Below are positions 35,963-45,210 of a DNA stretch of 64,000 nt, piece after piece. Made by a program: the position numbers and the translations under genes. The notes below the pieces were generated by a model that made no database searches, was not told where the DNA came from, and saw only the letters and a list, made by a program, of their open reading frames with translations. Every line of letters begins with the position of its first letter. The stretch's first letter is position 1. Source of the stretch: Desulfonauticus sp. GTDB lineage: Bacteria > Desulfobacterota > Desulfovibrionia > Desulfovibrionales > Desulfonatronovibrionaceae. The stretch spans positions 62,001 to 126,000 of the forward strand of contig JAUZRP010000006.1 of the NCBI GenBank assembly GCA_030950395.1, given 5' to 3'.

Positions 35963-37588
35963 CTACTGATTAACTGGCAGATCAGAATGAATCTTATTTA
36001 ACAAAGATATTACGTCCAAAATTTCATCTCTAACATCAGTTTGATCGATTAGGTCTAACTTAGCCAAAAACTCTTTGTGCTGCTCTAAAGAGGTAATCTT
36101 CTCTTTTAATTCTGCAAATAAATAATCCCAATTTACAAGGGAAATGCGCTTTTCTTCTGGCACTCTGCCCTGAACCCTATCTAAGGCAATCTCGCATTCT
36201 TCAAGATATTCTGGAATATGCACAGAAAAAGAATAACGTTTTTTTATTAGGGTGGCTAAAATGTTTTGTTTTTCTTCTTCACCGTGCACTAAAAACACTT
36301 TTAAATTTTTATTTTTAAAATGTCCCAACCAAGTTAAAAGTTGACTTTGCCCAGCGTGAGATGAAAACCCGTTTATTGTATAAACTCTAGCTCTAACAGC
36401 CACTTGCTCGCCAAAAATCTTTACACTTTTGGCCCCATCCACAATTTTACGTCCTGTGGTGCCCTTGGCCTGAAAGCCTACAAAAACAATACTTGCTCCG
36501 TCTCTCCATAAATTGTGTTTTAAGTGATGTTTGATCCTTCCTGCATGAGCCATACCACTGGCAGAAATAATAATTGCAGGCTGATTAAAATTATTTAAAC
36601 GCATAGAATCTTGTGTACTAAGAGAATATTTTAAAGTGGGCAAATCTAAAGGACTATCTCCTTTTTGCAATAAAGATTTGCCTAATTCATCAAAGTATCG
36701 ATAATGTTTTTTAAAAACCTCTGTAGCCCGTATAGCCAAAGGACTATCCAAAAAAATCGGCATGTCCTTGGGCAATTTATCTTCTCTATACAATAAATGT
36801 AAAATAAACAAAATTTCCTGCGTTCTTTCCACAGCAAAAGCAGGAATAATCACCTTTTCTCCATTTTTATAAGCGTACCAAATAGCATCAAGCAATTCTT
36901 CTCTAGTTTGACCTTCGTCTTTATGATCTCTATCTCCATAAGTTGATTCCATAAACACAAAATCAGCCTGTTCAAAATATGTAGGATCATTGACAATAAG
37001 TTGGTGAGGACGACCAAGATCACCTGAAAATACAAAATCATAAGCCCTATCTTCCTGCTGGAGCGTAAGTTTTACAGATGCTGAGCCCAAAATATGTCCA
37101 GCATCATAAAGAGAAAATTCCAACCCAGGAAAAGGACAAACCTTTTGTCCGTAATCAACTTTTTCAAAAAAAGACAAAGTATTGTCCACATCTTCTTGTG
37201 TATAGAGAGGTTCTATTAAAGTTGTAGAGTTATCTCCCCTTCTAACCTTTTTCTTTTTCTTCCATTCCACTTCCATTTCCTGCACATGAGCACTATCAGC
37301 CAGCATGATGTCCAACAAATCAGCCGTAGGAGGAGTGAGATAAATTTTACCTTTAAAACCCTCTTTGACCACCTTAGGCAACAGACCTGAGTGATCGATA
37401 TGAGCGTGAGTAATGATAATAAAATCAAGATGTTTGGGATCGTACTCTTCTATGTTCCAATTTCTCTTTTCTATTTCTCTATTGCCCTGATGCATACCGC
37501 AATCTATGGCAAAACGCCTCCCATTATAAGACAAAATAAAACAAGAACCGGTAACAGTCCTGGCAGCTCCTAAAAATTTAATTTTCAC
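35963..37588 (-). CDS. MBL-fold RNA exonuclease/beta-CASP protein
   Basis: A 541-residue metallo-beta-lactamase/beta-CASP nuclease. The metal-binding HAHIDHSG, SGDLGRP, the beta-CASP markers MESTYGDRDH and ASGMAHAGRIKHHL, and the C-terminal SSHAGQSQ and LVHGEE are all present. The family (YSH1/CPSF-like, bacterial RNA-metabolising MBL) cuts or trims RNA. A C-terminal extension of about 80 residues is helical and of unknown role. It is cotranscribed with rsmD. Confidence 0.9.
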   Translation of the reverse strand: MKIKFLGAARTVTGSCFILSYNGRRFAIDCGMHQGNREIEKRNWNIEEYDPKHLDFIIITHAHIDHSGLLPKVVKEGFKGKIYLTPPTADLLDIMLADSAHVQEMEVEWKKKKKVRRGDNSTTLIEPLYTQEDVDNTLSFFEKVDYGQKVCPFPGLEFSLYDAGHILGSASVKLTLQQEDRAYDFVFSGDLGRPHQLIVNDPTYFEQADFVFMESTYGDRDHKDEGQTREELLDAIWYAYKNGEKVIIPAFAVERTQEILFILHLLYREDKLPKDMPIFLDSPLAIRATEVFKKHYRYFDELGKSLLQKGDSPLDLPTLKYSLSTQDSMRLNNFNQPAIIISASGMAHAGRIKHHLKHNLWRDGASIVFVGFQAKGTTGRKIVDGAKSVKIFGEQVAVRARVYTINGFSSHAGQSQLLTWLGHFKNKNLKVFLVHGEEEKQNILATLIKKRYSFSVHIPEYLEECEIALDRVQGRVPEEKRISLVNWDYLFAELKEKITSLEQHKEFLAKLDLIDQTDVRDEILDVISLLNKIHSDLPVNQ

Positions 37589-37600
37589 CTTCTCTCTCCA

Positions 37601-39247
37601 CTATTTCTGATATTTTTCCATATCTTTGGCCCGAATTTCAGCCCTTTTTATTTTACCACTAATAGTTTTAGGCAGCTCTTTAACATATTCTATAATTCTT
37701 GGATACTTATAAGGAGCAGTTACCCTTTTTACGTGATTCTGAATGTCTTTAGTTAACTGCTCTGAGGGCTCATAGCCATCGGCCAAAACGATACTTGCCT
37801 TTACAGCCTGCCCTCTTACAGGATCAGGCACACCAGTTACTGCAGCCTCCACCACTGCAGGGTGAGTAATAAGCGCGCTTTCCACTTCAAAAGGACCAAT
37901 TCTATAGCCAGAACTCTTTATCAGATCATCTACTCGCCCCAAAAACCAAAAATACCCATCTTCATCCATCCACGCCTTATCTCCTGTACAATAAAAACCA
38001 TTTTTAAAAACTTTGGCAGTCCTTTCTGGCTCATCTAAATAACCTTCAAAAAGCCCTACTGGTCGATTTTTATCAACACGCACACAGATCTCTCCTTCAT
38101 CTCCAGGTAAAACTTCTTCTCCTTCTTCGTTTAACAAAACTATATCCCACCCGGGCGAAGGCTTGCCAATAGAGCCTGGCTTTGGCTCCATAAAGGGAAA
38201 TGTAGCTATCTGCAGTACTGTTTCTGTCTGCCCATAGCCTTCATAAATGGGAATCCCCAAGGCCCTTTTCCAATCTTCAAACACGCTGTCATTTAATAAT
38301 TCACCCGCAGTGGTACAATGTCTCAACGCTTTAAGGTCGTACTTACTCAAATCCTCTCGCACCAAAAACCTATAAACTGTAGGTGGAGCACAAAAAGTAG
38401 TTACTCTATGTTCACTAATGACTTCCAACAAATCACCGGGATTAAATTTTCCCCTAAAATCATACACAAATACCGTTGCCCTAGCCATCCATTGGCCATA
38501 AAATTTACCCCAAATTGCTTTGGCCCATCCTGTATCAGCAACAGTTAAATGAATGTCCCCTGGTTCAAGATCGTGCCAATAAAAACCAGTAATAACGTGT
38601 CCGAAGGGATAGGTATGATTGTGAGTTATCATTTTGGGAAGACCAGTAGTACCTGAAGAAAAGAAAATAAATAACTTATCCTTACCTCCTGGCTTTGAAC
38701 GAGGATTAAAATTTGAAGATGCGCCTTGAATTAATTCCTCAAGAGTTTTCCACTGAGCATTAGGTTTGGCACCTGCTACTATAAAAACGTCTAAACTAGG
38801 CGTTACAGACTTGATTTCTTCGATCCTAGAGACAATACTTTCATCAACGATAACCGCCTTTATTTTAGCGAAATTTACCCGAAATTCTATATCCTTAGCT
38901 GTCAATAAAGATGGAGAAGGCACGGCCACAGCCCCAATTTTATGCAAAGCAAGCACGGTCACCCAAAACTCTACCCGTCTATACAAAATTACCATCACCC
39001 TATCGCCTTTTTTCAGACCTTCTTTTACCAACGCATTGGCTAACTTAGCAGATTCACTGGCAAAATAAGCATAAGTATACTCCCGCCTGACCTTATCATC
39101 ATCCACGTGAATCATAGCCAGCTCATCTGGCATTTCCCTGGCCAAAACATCCATTACATCAAAGGCAAAATTAAAATTTTCTGGAACATCAATCTTAAAG
39201 TTACTTACAAACTCTTCATAACTCGAAAATTTTTGTTTTTTATGCAT
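37601..39247 (-). CDS. AMP-forming acyl-CoA synthetase
   Basis: About 548 residues. It activates a carboxylic acid as acyl-AMP then acyl-CoA. Motifs: the ATP loop FFSSGTTGLPK, YGQTE, TGDKAWMDEDGYFWFLGRVDD, and the C-terminal lysine in KTISGKIKRAEIR. The sequence is nearest the medium-chain or aromatic acid class by eye; the substrate is unknown. I choose the ATG at 39247, with AGGAG eight bases before it, over a start at 39313 lacking one. The gene upstream is an XRE-cupin regulator, a common pairing that probably controls it. Confidence 0.9.
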   Translation of the reverse strand: MHKKQKFSSYEEFVSNFKIDVPENFNFAFDVMDVLAREMPDELAMIHVDDDKVRREYTYAYFASESAKLANALVKEGLKKGDRVMVILYRRVEFWVTVLALHKIGAVAVPSPSLLTAKDIEFRVNFAKIKAVIVDESIVSRIEEIKSVTPSLDVFIVAGAKPNAQWKTLEELIQGASSNFNPRSKPGGKDKLFIFFSSGTTGLPKMITHNHTYPFGHVITGFYWHDLEPGDIHLTVADTGWAKAIWGKFYGQWMARATVFVYDFRGKFNPGDLLEVISEHRVTTFCAPPTVYRFLVREDLSKYDLKALRHCTTAGELLNDSVFEDWKRALGIPIYEGYGQTETVLQIATFPFMEPKPGSIGKPSPGWDIVLLNEEGEEVLPGDEGEICVRVDKNRPVGLFEGYLDEPERTAKVFKNGFYCTGDKAWMDEDGYFWFLGRVDDLIKSSGYRIGPFEVESALITHPAVVEAAVTGVPDPVRGQAVKASIVLADGYEPSEQLTKDIQNHVKRVTAPYKYPRIIEYVKELPKTISGKIKRAEIRAKDMEKYQK

Positions 39248-39320
39248 CTTAAACTCTCCTTGTATATAACATCTACAATTTTTTATAAATAAACTAACAT
39301 TATTTTCTAACACTATTAAA

Positions 39321-39409
39321 AATCAACATCTTACTAATCAACATCTTACCAGTTACTAGCAATCCATAAAAAATGTTTTAAATCATTTTATCTACAACTT
39401 ATCTACAAC
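39321..39409. repeat. Two sets of short tandem repeats upstream of the acyl-CoA synthetase
   Basis: AATCAACATCTTAC occurs twice in tandem (39321-39334 and 39336-39349), and TTATCTACAAC occurs twice in tandem (39388-39398 and 39399-39409). Both sets lie in the 260-base gap between the XRE-cupin gene and the acyl-CoA synthetase start. They are candidate operator iterons. Confidence 0.45.
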
Positions 39410-39507
39410 AAACTCTTAGTTGCAGTTAAGCTAGAGTAACATTTTTAGGAGTAAAAATTCACAGTATAGATTTAACTTTAGATTATCAAACCACCAGGTG
39501 AAAATTT

Positions 39508-40059
39508 TTACACAATTACGTCTAAAAATTCAGCATCACCATCAACACCTCTTAGAGCATGAGGCGTTCTAGAAGAAAAATAAAGACTATCTCCTGGCTC
39601 TAGAATTAAAACATCATCTCCCAATCTAATTTCTAATTTACCTTTGAGCATGTAGATAAATTCCTGACCTGCATGGGTATTAAAATTCAACTCTTCTTCT
39701 TTTTTAGAAGGAACAGTCACTAAAAAAGGCTCCATCCTGCGCCCACTAAATTTATAGGCTAAACTTTTATAGGCATAATCCTTACGCCTCTCCACACTAA
39801 GACCTTTTCCTTCCCTAACCAGAGCATAAGAATGTAAATGAGCTTCTTTTCCCGCGATAAGCACAGTTAAATCAACTCCACACACTTTGGCCACTTCAAA
39901 CAAGTAACTTACAGGGATTTCTCTATCCCCTGCTTCATAACCAAGCACCTCTTCTGGACTCACACCAAGCTTATGGGCCAATTCTTCGGGGCTAAACTCT
40001 AAAGCTTCTCTAAGTCCCTTTAATCTTTTGGCAATTTCTACGTATGGTGGTACGCTCAT
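39508..40059 (-). CDS. XRE-family regulator with cupin domain
   Basis: A 183-residue regulator. Residues 9-63 form an XRE helix-turn-helix (LRGLREALEFSPEELAHKLG, then SPEEVLGYEAGDREIP). Residues about 115-175 form a cupin barrel with HAGQEFIYMLKGKLEI and LEPGDSLYFSSRTPHALRG, which would bind a small acid or metal. Its downstream neighbour is an acyl-CoA synthetase, so it likely responds to that enzyme's substrate. Tandem repeats in the gap are possible binding sites. Confidence 0.88.
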   Translation of the reverse strand: MSVPPYVEIAKRLKGLREALEFSPEELAHKLGVSPEEVLGYEAGDREIPVSYLFEVAKVCGVDLTVLIAGKEAHLHSYALVREGKGLSVERRKDYAYKSLAYKFSGRRMEPFLVTVPSKKEEELNFNTHAGQEFIYMLKGKLEIRLGDDVLILEPGDSLYFSSRTPHALRGVDGDAEFLDVIV

Positions 40060-40258
40060 AAGTTAACTCCTATAATTTTTTTATGATTTATATTTAAAAA
40101 AGTTTTAATATACAGTTTTTTTTAAATTGGACATAACAGACTACATATTCTCTAAATATCAAGTAACGCATAATTGTAAACCTATATAACAAAAAGATGA
40201 AAATGAGTTTGTTAGAATAGTCCTTAACCTAAAATACTCCATCATTCAACAACATAAA

Positions 40259-41224
40259 TCACCCTAAAAATCTCTCTCCCAGCACAAAGGCCTGTTGCAG
40301 GCTTTTCGTGGAGGCCAGACCTTTTCCTACCAAATCGTACGCAGTGCCGTGATCCACAGATCCTCTAAAAAAAGGCAGTCCCAGAGTTACATTCACACTC
40401 TGGCCAAAGTATAGCATCTTTAAAGGAGCCAAACCTTGATCATGATACATGGCCAACACAACGTCATAATCTCCATTTTGGGCTTTATAAAACAAAGTAT
40501 CTGCAGGGAAAGGCCCCTCACAATCTATGCCTTTTTGTCTGGCCTTATCTAAAGCAGGGGCAATAATATCCAGCTCCTCTTGACCTATTTTCCCGTTTTC
40601 TCCAGCATGAGGATTTAATCCACACACTCCAATCTTTACTGTATCCCTAAAAAGTTTTCTAAACTGAAACGTTAATTCTAAACAACGAATAATCTTTTCC
40701 TGACTGATTAAAAAAGGCACTTGCTTTAAAGGAGGGTGGGTAGTAACCAAACTCACCCCAAAACCAGAACTCCAAAAATGCATACAAACGTCTTCTGAAG
40801 TTAAACCAAAGGCAGAGGCTAAAAACTCTGTATGACCAGAAAATGAAAAACCAGCTTGTTGCAACGTGTATTTATTTAAAGGTCCTGTAATTAACACCTT
40901 ATAATCAAATTGTTTAATTAAGTCACAAGCTAATTCCAGACTTTTACCAGCGACTAATCCACCTGCTGAAATGGCTTTCCCTGGTTTAAAATCTAAATTT
41001 CCACCAAAATCAGGCTCTATACAAAAAATACCCCTATCTGGAACTGCATCATCCTTGGAAATTAACTGCCAAAAAGGAGCTATGCCTGCAATTTGGCAAT
41101 GATAGAGCAAGGCCTTTTCTAAACCAATTATAAGTAAAGAAGAAGGTAAAGCTTTTTGCCTAGCTAAAAGCACAATAAGCTCTGGGCCGATTCCACCAGG
41201 ATCTCCCATTGTGTATAAAAACAT
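40259..41224 (-). CDS. pdxA: 4-hydroxythreonine-4-phosphate dehydrogenase
   Basis: About 321 residues, in pyridoxal phosphate synthesis. MGDPGGIGPEL at the start, TGPLNKYTLQQAGFSFSGHT, GLNPHAGENG with the metal histidine, and MYHDQGLAPLK are conserved. I prefer the ATG at 41224, preceded by GGGGGAG, over the GTG at 41248. It lies 55 bases after the Nudix gene and is probably cotranscribed. Confidence 0.95.
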   Translation of the reverse strand: MFLYTMGDPGGIGPELIVLLARQKALPSSLLIIGLEKALLYHCQIAGIAPFWQLISKDDAVPDRGIFCIEPDFGGNLDFKPGKAISAGGLVAGKSLELACDLIKQFDYKVLITGPLNKYTLQQAGFSFSGHTEFLASAFGLTSEDVCMHFWSSGFGVSLVTTHPPLKQVPFLISQEKIIRCLELTFQFRKLFRDTVKIGVCGLNPHAGENGKIGQEELDIIAPALDKARQKGIDCEGPFPADTLFYKAQNGDYDVVLAMYHDQGLAPLKMLYFGQSVNVTLGLPFFRGSVDHGTAYDLVGKGLASTKSLQQAFVLGERFLG

Positions 41225-41279
41225 GCGCTCCCCCTTTTCGTTATTCACAATTTACCAGACTATATTGCCTCTGGCCATT

Positions 41280-41738
41280 TTATAGGTTGGACACTTTTTG
41301 ATACCAATCACAAAAATCACTTAAGATCTTTTGATGGTCAAAGGCAAGTTCTGGCAGGGACTTTAAAGCAAAAAACTTTACTCTAGCAGCATCATCTCCT
41401 GCTTTTAAGGTGCTGAGATCTTTTGGCTCTGCCACAAACACAATACTTATGGTGTGAAAACGAGGATCTCGTTTAGGATCTGAATATACACCCAAAAGAG
41501 TACGTAAACTAACTTCTAAGCCTGTTTCTTCTTTGGCCTCTCTCAAGGCCGCCTGTTCCACACTTTCCCCATAGTCCACAAACCCACCAGGAATAGCCCA
41601 ACCAAAAGGTGGATTTCGCCGCTCTATTAAAATAACCTTTTGGTCTACAGGGATAATAATGTCCACAGTAGGAAAAGGATTTTTATACGTCTTTACTGGA
41701 TAACCGCACTTAGGACATGCTTTTATTAATTCTGACAT
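41280..41738 (-). CDS. Nudix hydrolase with zinc-ribbon-like N-terminus
   Basis: A 152-residue enzyme with a perfect Nudix box, GGFVDYGESVEQAALREAKEETGLEV split as G-x5-E-x7-REUxEExGU. Residues 7-15 carry CPKCG. The family cleaves a nucleoside diphosphate linked to another group. The substrate cannot be told from sequence. A strong ribosome site (GGGGGGAATC before ATG) supports the start. Confidence 0.9.
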   Translation of the reverse strand: MSELIKACPKCGYPVKTYKNPFPTVDIIIPVDQKVILIERRNPPFGWAIPGGFVDYGESVEQAALREAKEETGLEVSLRTLLGVYSDPKRDPRFHTISIVFVAEPKDLSTLKAGDDAARVKFFALKSLPELAFDHQKILSDFCDWYQKVSNL

Positions 41739-41898
41739 GATTCCCCCCTTTTTAAAAAGGTACTAAAAACAAACATTGCTTTTTAAACAATTTAGGGTTA
41801 AAGGCATAGCCCCAAATGGCTCGTTTTTTTGATGTTTTTTCTCCGTTACTTATATCCCAACAATTTCATCAATGAATCTAAATTGTTAAATTAACATA

Positions 41899-42783
41899 AT
41901 GAAAATTCTTATTATTCATAAAGGAAGTTTGGGAGACTTTATACTGTCCTTACCAGCAATAATCAGTCTAAAATATTTTTTTTCTTCCCATCCAATATAT
42001 TTTGAAACCAAAGAAAGCCATCTTTTCTGGTGCAAAAAATTAAGCCTCCATCCTGCCACTCTCCAACAAAAACAAGGTATTTTCAAGTTATTTTCCATGT
42101 CCTCCTGGCCAGACGAACTCAAAAATACTCTTATCTTTTGGTTCAAAATACAAAAAAATCCATCCTTAGAGCCCAATTCTTCTAACATCACCTATTTCTA
42201 TCTCACCTCAAAACAAAATTTGCCCGTTCGAACCTACCTACAACAACAATTTATTCAACTTAATATCCCCTGGCTTACCAACTGGGAAAACTTCCTTAAC
42301 CTAACTAAAAAAAATAATCCAAAATATTTATTGATATTCCCTGGCTCTGGACATCCTGCCAAAAACTGGCCTCTTCAAAATTTTTATCACATTGCTAAAA
42401 AATTCCAGTCAAGGGTTTCCCTGCGCTTTGTCTTAGGCCCAGCAGAGCACAGGTTAAAAATTTTGAACTTCTCCTGGATACAATTAGAAACTATACCAGA
42501 ACTCATTTCTATTCTTCAACAAACTTTTCTCGTGCTTGGTAACGACTCTGGCCCCATGCACCTGGCGTCTTTACTCAAAATACCAGGTATAGTTCTGTTT
42601 GGACCAACTAACCACCAGATATGGCAACCAGAACATCTTCACCTTATAAAATCTCCCTGTGCTTGCGCCCCTTGCTCTAATAATGCCCAAATCAATTGTG
42701 CTAATCCCAAATGTATGTCTGAAATATCAATAGAAAAAGTAGAAAAGACTTTGCACCAACTTTTGCAGTGTCACCACAAATAG
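41899..42783 (+). CDS. Glycosyltransferase family 9 (heptosyltransferase-like)
   Basis: A 294-residue GT9 enzyme, shorter than usual. The N-terminus KILIIHKGSLGDFILSLPA and the intact C-terminal GNDSGPMHLASLLKIP, FGPTNHQIWQP are present. Cysteines near the end (CACAPCSNNAQINCANPKC) resemble those of the GT9 at 8016-9065. It is followed by a bidirectional terminator. It is a lone gene, transferring probably a heptose to core lipopolysaccharide. Confidence 0.85.
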   Translation: MKILIIHKGSLGDFILSLPAIISLKYFFSSHPIYFETKESHLFWCKKLSLHPATLQQKQGIFKLFSMSSWPDELKNTLIFWFKIQKNPSLEPNSSNITYFYLTSKQNLPVRTYLQQQFIQLNIPWLTNWENFLNLTKKNNPKYLLIFPGSGHPAKNWPLQNFYHIAKKFQSRVSLRFVLGPAEHRLKILNFSWIQLETIPELISILQQTFLVLGNDSGPMHLASLLKIPGIVLFGPTNHQIWQPEHLHLIKSPCACAPCSNNAQINCANPKCMSEISIEKVEKTLHQLLQCHHK

Positions 42784-43163
42784 TCTGTTATGTAGCTCTA
42801 TCCTTGAACCCCAAAAAATACTTATAAAAATTCAAAATCAAAGGAAAAAACTTCCCTAAATAATAAAGCCAGATCCCCAAAACTTGTTTTTGAAGGATCT
42901 GGCTTTATCAAAAGGAGGAACGCATCTATATTTCTTCTTGCAAAAAACGTTCCTCACATCTAAAAATCACAAGGGGTTAGGTCTCAACTAAAAGAGATAT
43001 GAAAAGAGATAATAAGAAAGAGTTCAATTTTTTTAACCAATTTTTTTAACTTTAGGGTATGACTAAAATTTGGGTTCAAAAAATTAAACTCCACACCATC
43101 TTGCGAGCTTGAAAAATTCCTGATTTTGCAAAGAAAAATTTAATCAAAGATAAACGAATCAAG
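42784..43163. other. Intergenic stretch between GT9 and Sua5 genes
   Basis: This 380-base stretch holds a terminator (42865-42906) and a second hairpin, GAGGAACG (42915-42922) with CGTTCCTC (42948-42955) around 25 bases. A strong AAAGGAGG before it is followed by no start codon at proper spacing. I see nothing else. Confidence 0.5.
42865..42906. terminator. Bidirectional intrinsic terminator between GT9 and Sua5 genes
   Basis: AAAGCCAGATCC (42865-42876) and GGATCTGGCTTT (42895-42906) form a perfect 12-bp stem with an 18-base loop. T-rich tails are short on both sides (TTTATC on plus, TTTATTATTT on minus). It separates convergent genes. Confidence 0.7.
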
Positions 43164-43799
43164 TTAAAATTTTTGCCAAGAAGATAAAAGCATCTTTTCA
43201 TCCAAAGCACCTTTACGAAGAATAATTAATTTATCCTGCTGAAAAGTAATAATAGTGGAAGGTTTGTCTCCGATGGGATGATTTTGAGTTCTAAAAATAA
43301 AATCAACTCCTTCTAAAATCACGGCATCTATTTGTTCAAAGCTTCTAGGCGATGGTTTATTGCTTATGTTTGCGCTCGTGGCCACCAGAGGGTATCCACA
43401 ACGCAAACACAGTTTTGTTAATTCTGGATGAGAAGTAACCCTTATGCAAACCTCCTGTTTTTTATTTACGACCATAGGACTGACAAATCTTTTTTTTGCT
43501 ATCCCAATCACAGATAAAGGACCAGGCCAAAATTGTTTTAAAAATTTTAACATCTTCTCAGACAAAACAACAAAATCTAAAACCTGCTCTATACTACCCG
43601 CCACTAAAGGAACGCTTTTGGACCATGCTCTTTGTTTTAATTGAAACAATTTAGATACAGCCTGAAGAGAAAAAGGATTACAGGTCAATCCCCAAAGAGT
43701 TTCTGTAGGGATTAAACCAACTTTGCTCTGCTCTAGAGCCTGATAAACCTGTTCTAGGGTACACGTCTTTGTCTTTACTATGCTTTTCTTAGAAAACAC
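43164..43799 (-). CDS. Threonylcarbamoyl-AMP synthase (Sua5/YrdC family)
   Basis: About 211 residues. It makes threonylcarbamoyl-AMP for t6A37 of tRNA. The RNA and ATP pocket motifs LIPTETLWGLTCNPFS, LKQR and KSVPLVAGS are visible; later parts (ATSANISNKPSP) are conserved too. Length suits YrdC/YciO rather than long Sua5. I choose the GTG at 43799, with GAGGA seven bases before it, over the TTG at 43856. Confidence 0.9.
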   Translation of the reverse strand: MFSKKSIVKTKTCTLEQVYQALEQSKVGLIPTETLWGLTCNPFSLQAVSKLFQLKQRAWSKSVPLVAGSIEQVLDFVVLSEKMLKFLKQFWPGPLSVIGIAKKRFVSPMVVNKKQEVCIRVTSHPELTKLCLRCGYPLVATSANISNKPSPRSFEQIDAVILEGVDFIFRTQNHPIGDKPSTIITFQQDKLIILRKGALDEKMLLSSWQKF

Positions 43800-44075
43800 A
43801 CTCTTTTCCTCGCTATCCCTAACGTTCAAAAGTAAACCTGAAGCAACTTGCTCCAACTTTTACAGGTTAGGCCTATCTCCCAGGCAAAAAATTTTAATTA
43901 GCTTACTTTTTGACCAAATCTTCAAAAAAAATGAAATAAGACCTAATTTTTCGTAACTAAAACAGATAAAAGAAGGAAATGTTAGCAAATTTTAGCCTTT
44001 TGAACGTGCAAATTCGTGTCTTCGAATATTTACAACCTATATTCACGCTCTCTCAAGCAATCGCGTGGTTACCTC

Positions 44076-44090
44076 TGGCAAAGATATTGC
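44076..44090 (+). promoter_or_regulatory. Sigma-54 promoter upstream of the 147-aa gene
   Basis: TGGCA (44076-44080) and TTGC (44087-44090) sit at exactly the -24/-12 spacing of the consensus TGGCAC-N7-TTGC, with a T just after. The predicted start is near 44102, about 50 bases before the ATG. The match covers the invariant GG and GC. In deltaproteobacteria many flagellar genes use sigma-54 promoters. Confidence 0.65.
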
Positions 44091-44151
44091 TTTTTTAAAC
44101 AAAAGAGAATAGGAACTAGGTAAAAATTTCCTTAACCAAGGAGCGTTAGTT

Positions 44152-44595
44152 ATGAGCATAAAAATAACCAATGATTACTTAAAACAGTTAGAGGTCAAAC
44201 AAAATAAAACCAAAACAACTAGCTCAGACTTTCAAAATTTATTAGAGCAGGAACTAAAAACTAATCAACAACCAAAAAACATTGCAACTAACATGGCCCC
44301 AGGAACGATTTTACCCCTTAACTTACAACCTTCTAACCTTGAGTTAAATCTTATGCAAGACGTAGATAACTTATTAAAAATGTGGGAAAATTATTCCCAA
44401 AAGTTAAGCTCTGAACAAGACAGTCTAAAAGAAATCTATGGCCTACTGCAAGAAATTCAAAACAAAATAAACAAGGTAAAGCAACATCCTTTTTTTGCTA
44501 AACAACCAACTGACCTTAAAAACCTCTTAAACGAGATAGAAATTATGGCCACTACCGAAGAAATAAAAATCAACCGGGGAGATTATTTTGTATAA
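44152..44595 (+). CDS. Hypothetical coiled-coil protein, 147 aa, sigma-54 promoted
   Basis: I do not recognise this family. It is a soluble helical protein: a charged N-terminus rich in Lys, Thr and Gln with a LLEQEL segment, then a long helix (DVDNLLKMWENYSQKLSSEQDSLKEIYG and following, shown here by ends only). No signal peptide. A good AAGGAG lies before the ATG, and a sigma-54 promoter precedes the gene. Size and helical character resemble flagellar export chaperones or hook-associated proteins, but no signature supports that. It is a single-gene unit. Confidence 0.7.
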   Translation: MSIKITNDYLKQLEVKQNKTKTTSSDFQNLLEQELKTNQQPKNIATNMAPGTILPLNLQPSNLELNLMQDVDNLLKMWENYSQKLSSEQDSLKEIYGLLQEIQNKINKVKQHPFFAKQPTDLKNLLNEIEIMATTEEIKINRGDYFV

Positions 44596-44648
44596 AATCC
44601 TCCCTATGCTAGAGACAATTTTGTTTAGGACATATTTTTGACCATTGT

Positions 44649-45203
44649 TTAGAGGCTATTTATCTCCAAAATAGGCCTATAGATAGCACCGCTCGGATGT
44701 AGTTGCGATTGCCAAAGAGTTATTTTATTTAGTTGCAATATAGGCCAGGAGCAATTATTTAACTCTTGTTTAAACTCTAACCAAGGATCATTAGGCCAAA
44801 AACTTTTTACCCTCCCCAAAGTTAGATGAGGATGATAAGGCCTACTTTCCTCTAGAAAACCCAATTTCGCGCACAAACTTTCTATCTGTTGAAAATAATC
44901 TTGAAAACTTGCCATCTCTCTGACTCCAAGCCAGATTACCCGCACAGCCCCTTTATTAACGAAAAAACCAACGCCATTTATAGACAATTGAAAAGGAAAA
45001 AACTTAATTTTTTCCTTTAACTGCTGCTTTAACTCTTCTACTTGATGTGTTTTTGCTTCTCCTAAAAATTTTAAAGTAAAATGATAGTTCTCAGGCTTAA
45101 CCCAAACAATATGCGATCTAAACTTCCTTTTCCAAGGTGTTAACCGTCTTGCTAAAAAACAGGTTAGTTCTTCATTTATAGGTAGTCCAATAAAAATACG
45201 CAT
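44649..45203 (-). CDS. thpR: RNA 2',3'-cyclic phosphodiesterase (2'-5' RNA ligase family)
   Basis: A 184-residue 2H phosphoesterase. Both catalytic HxT motifs are present: HFTLKFLG (His41) and HPHLTLGRV (about residue 128). FIGLPINEEL at the start is conserved. It opens 2',3'-cyclic phosphates on RNA in vitro; the role in cells is unclear. It follows the CinA-type gene by seven bases and is probably cotranscribed. Confidence 0.92.
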   Translation of the reverse strand: MRIFIGLPINEELTCFLARRLTPWKRKFRSHIVWVKPENYHFTLKFLGEAKTHQVEELKQQLKEKIKFFPFQLSINGVGFFVNKGAVRVIWLGVREMASFQDYFQQIESLCAKLGFLEESRPYHPHLTLGRVKSFWPNDPWLEFKQELNNCSWPILQLNKITLWQSQLHPSGAIYRPILEINSL

Positions 45204-45210
45204 CTGTCCC

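Noticed and set aside
42911-42980. A short ORF following the strong AAAGGAGG.
   Set aside because: The codon at proper spacing is ATC, not a normal start, and no downstream start of suitable spacing gives a meaningful product.
43840-43856. TTG at 43856 as start of the Sua5-type gene.
   Set aside because: No ribosome site and an unneeded N-terminal extension. GTG at 43799 has GAGGA at good spacing.
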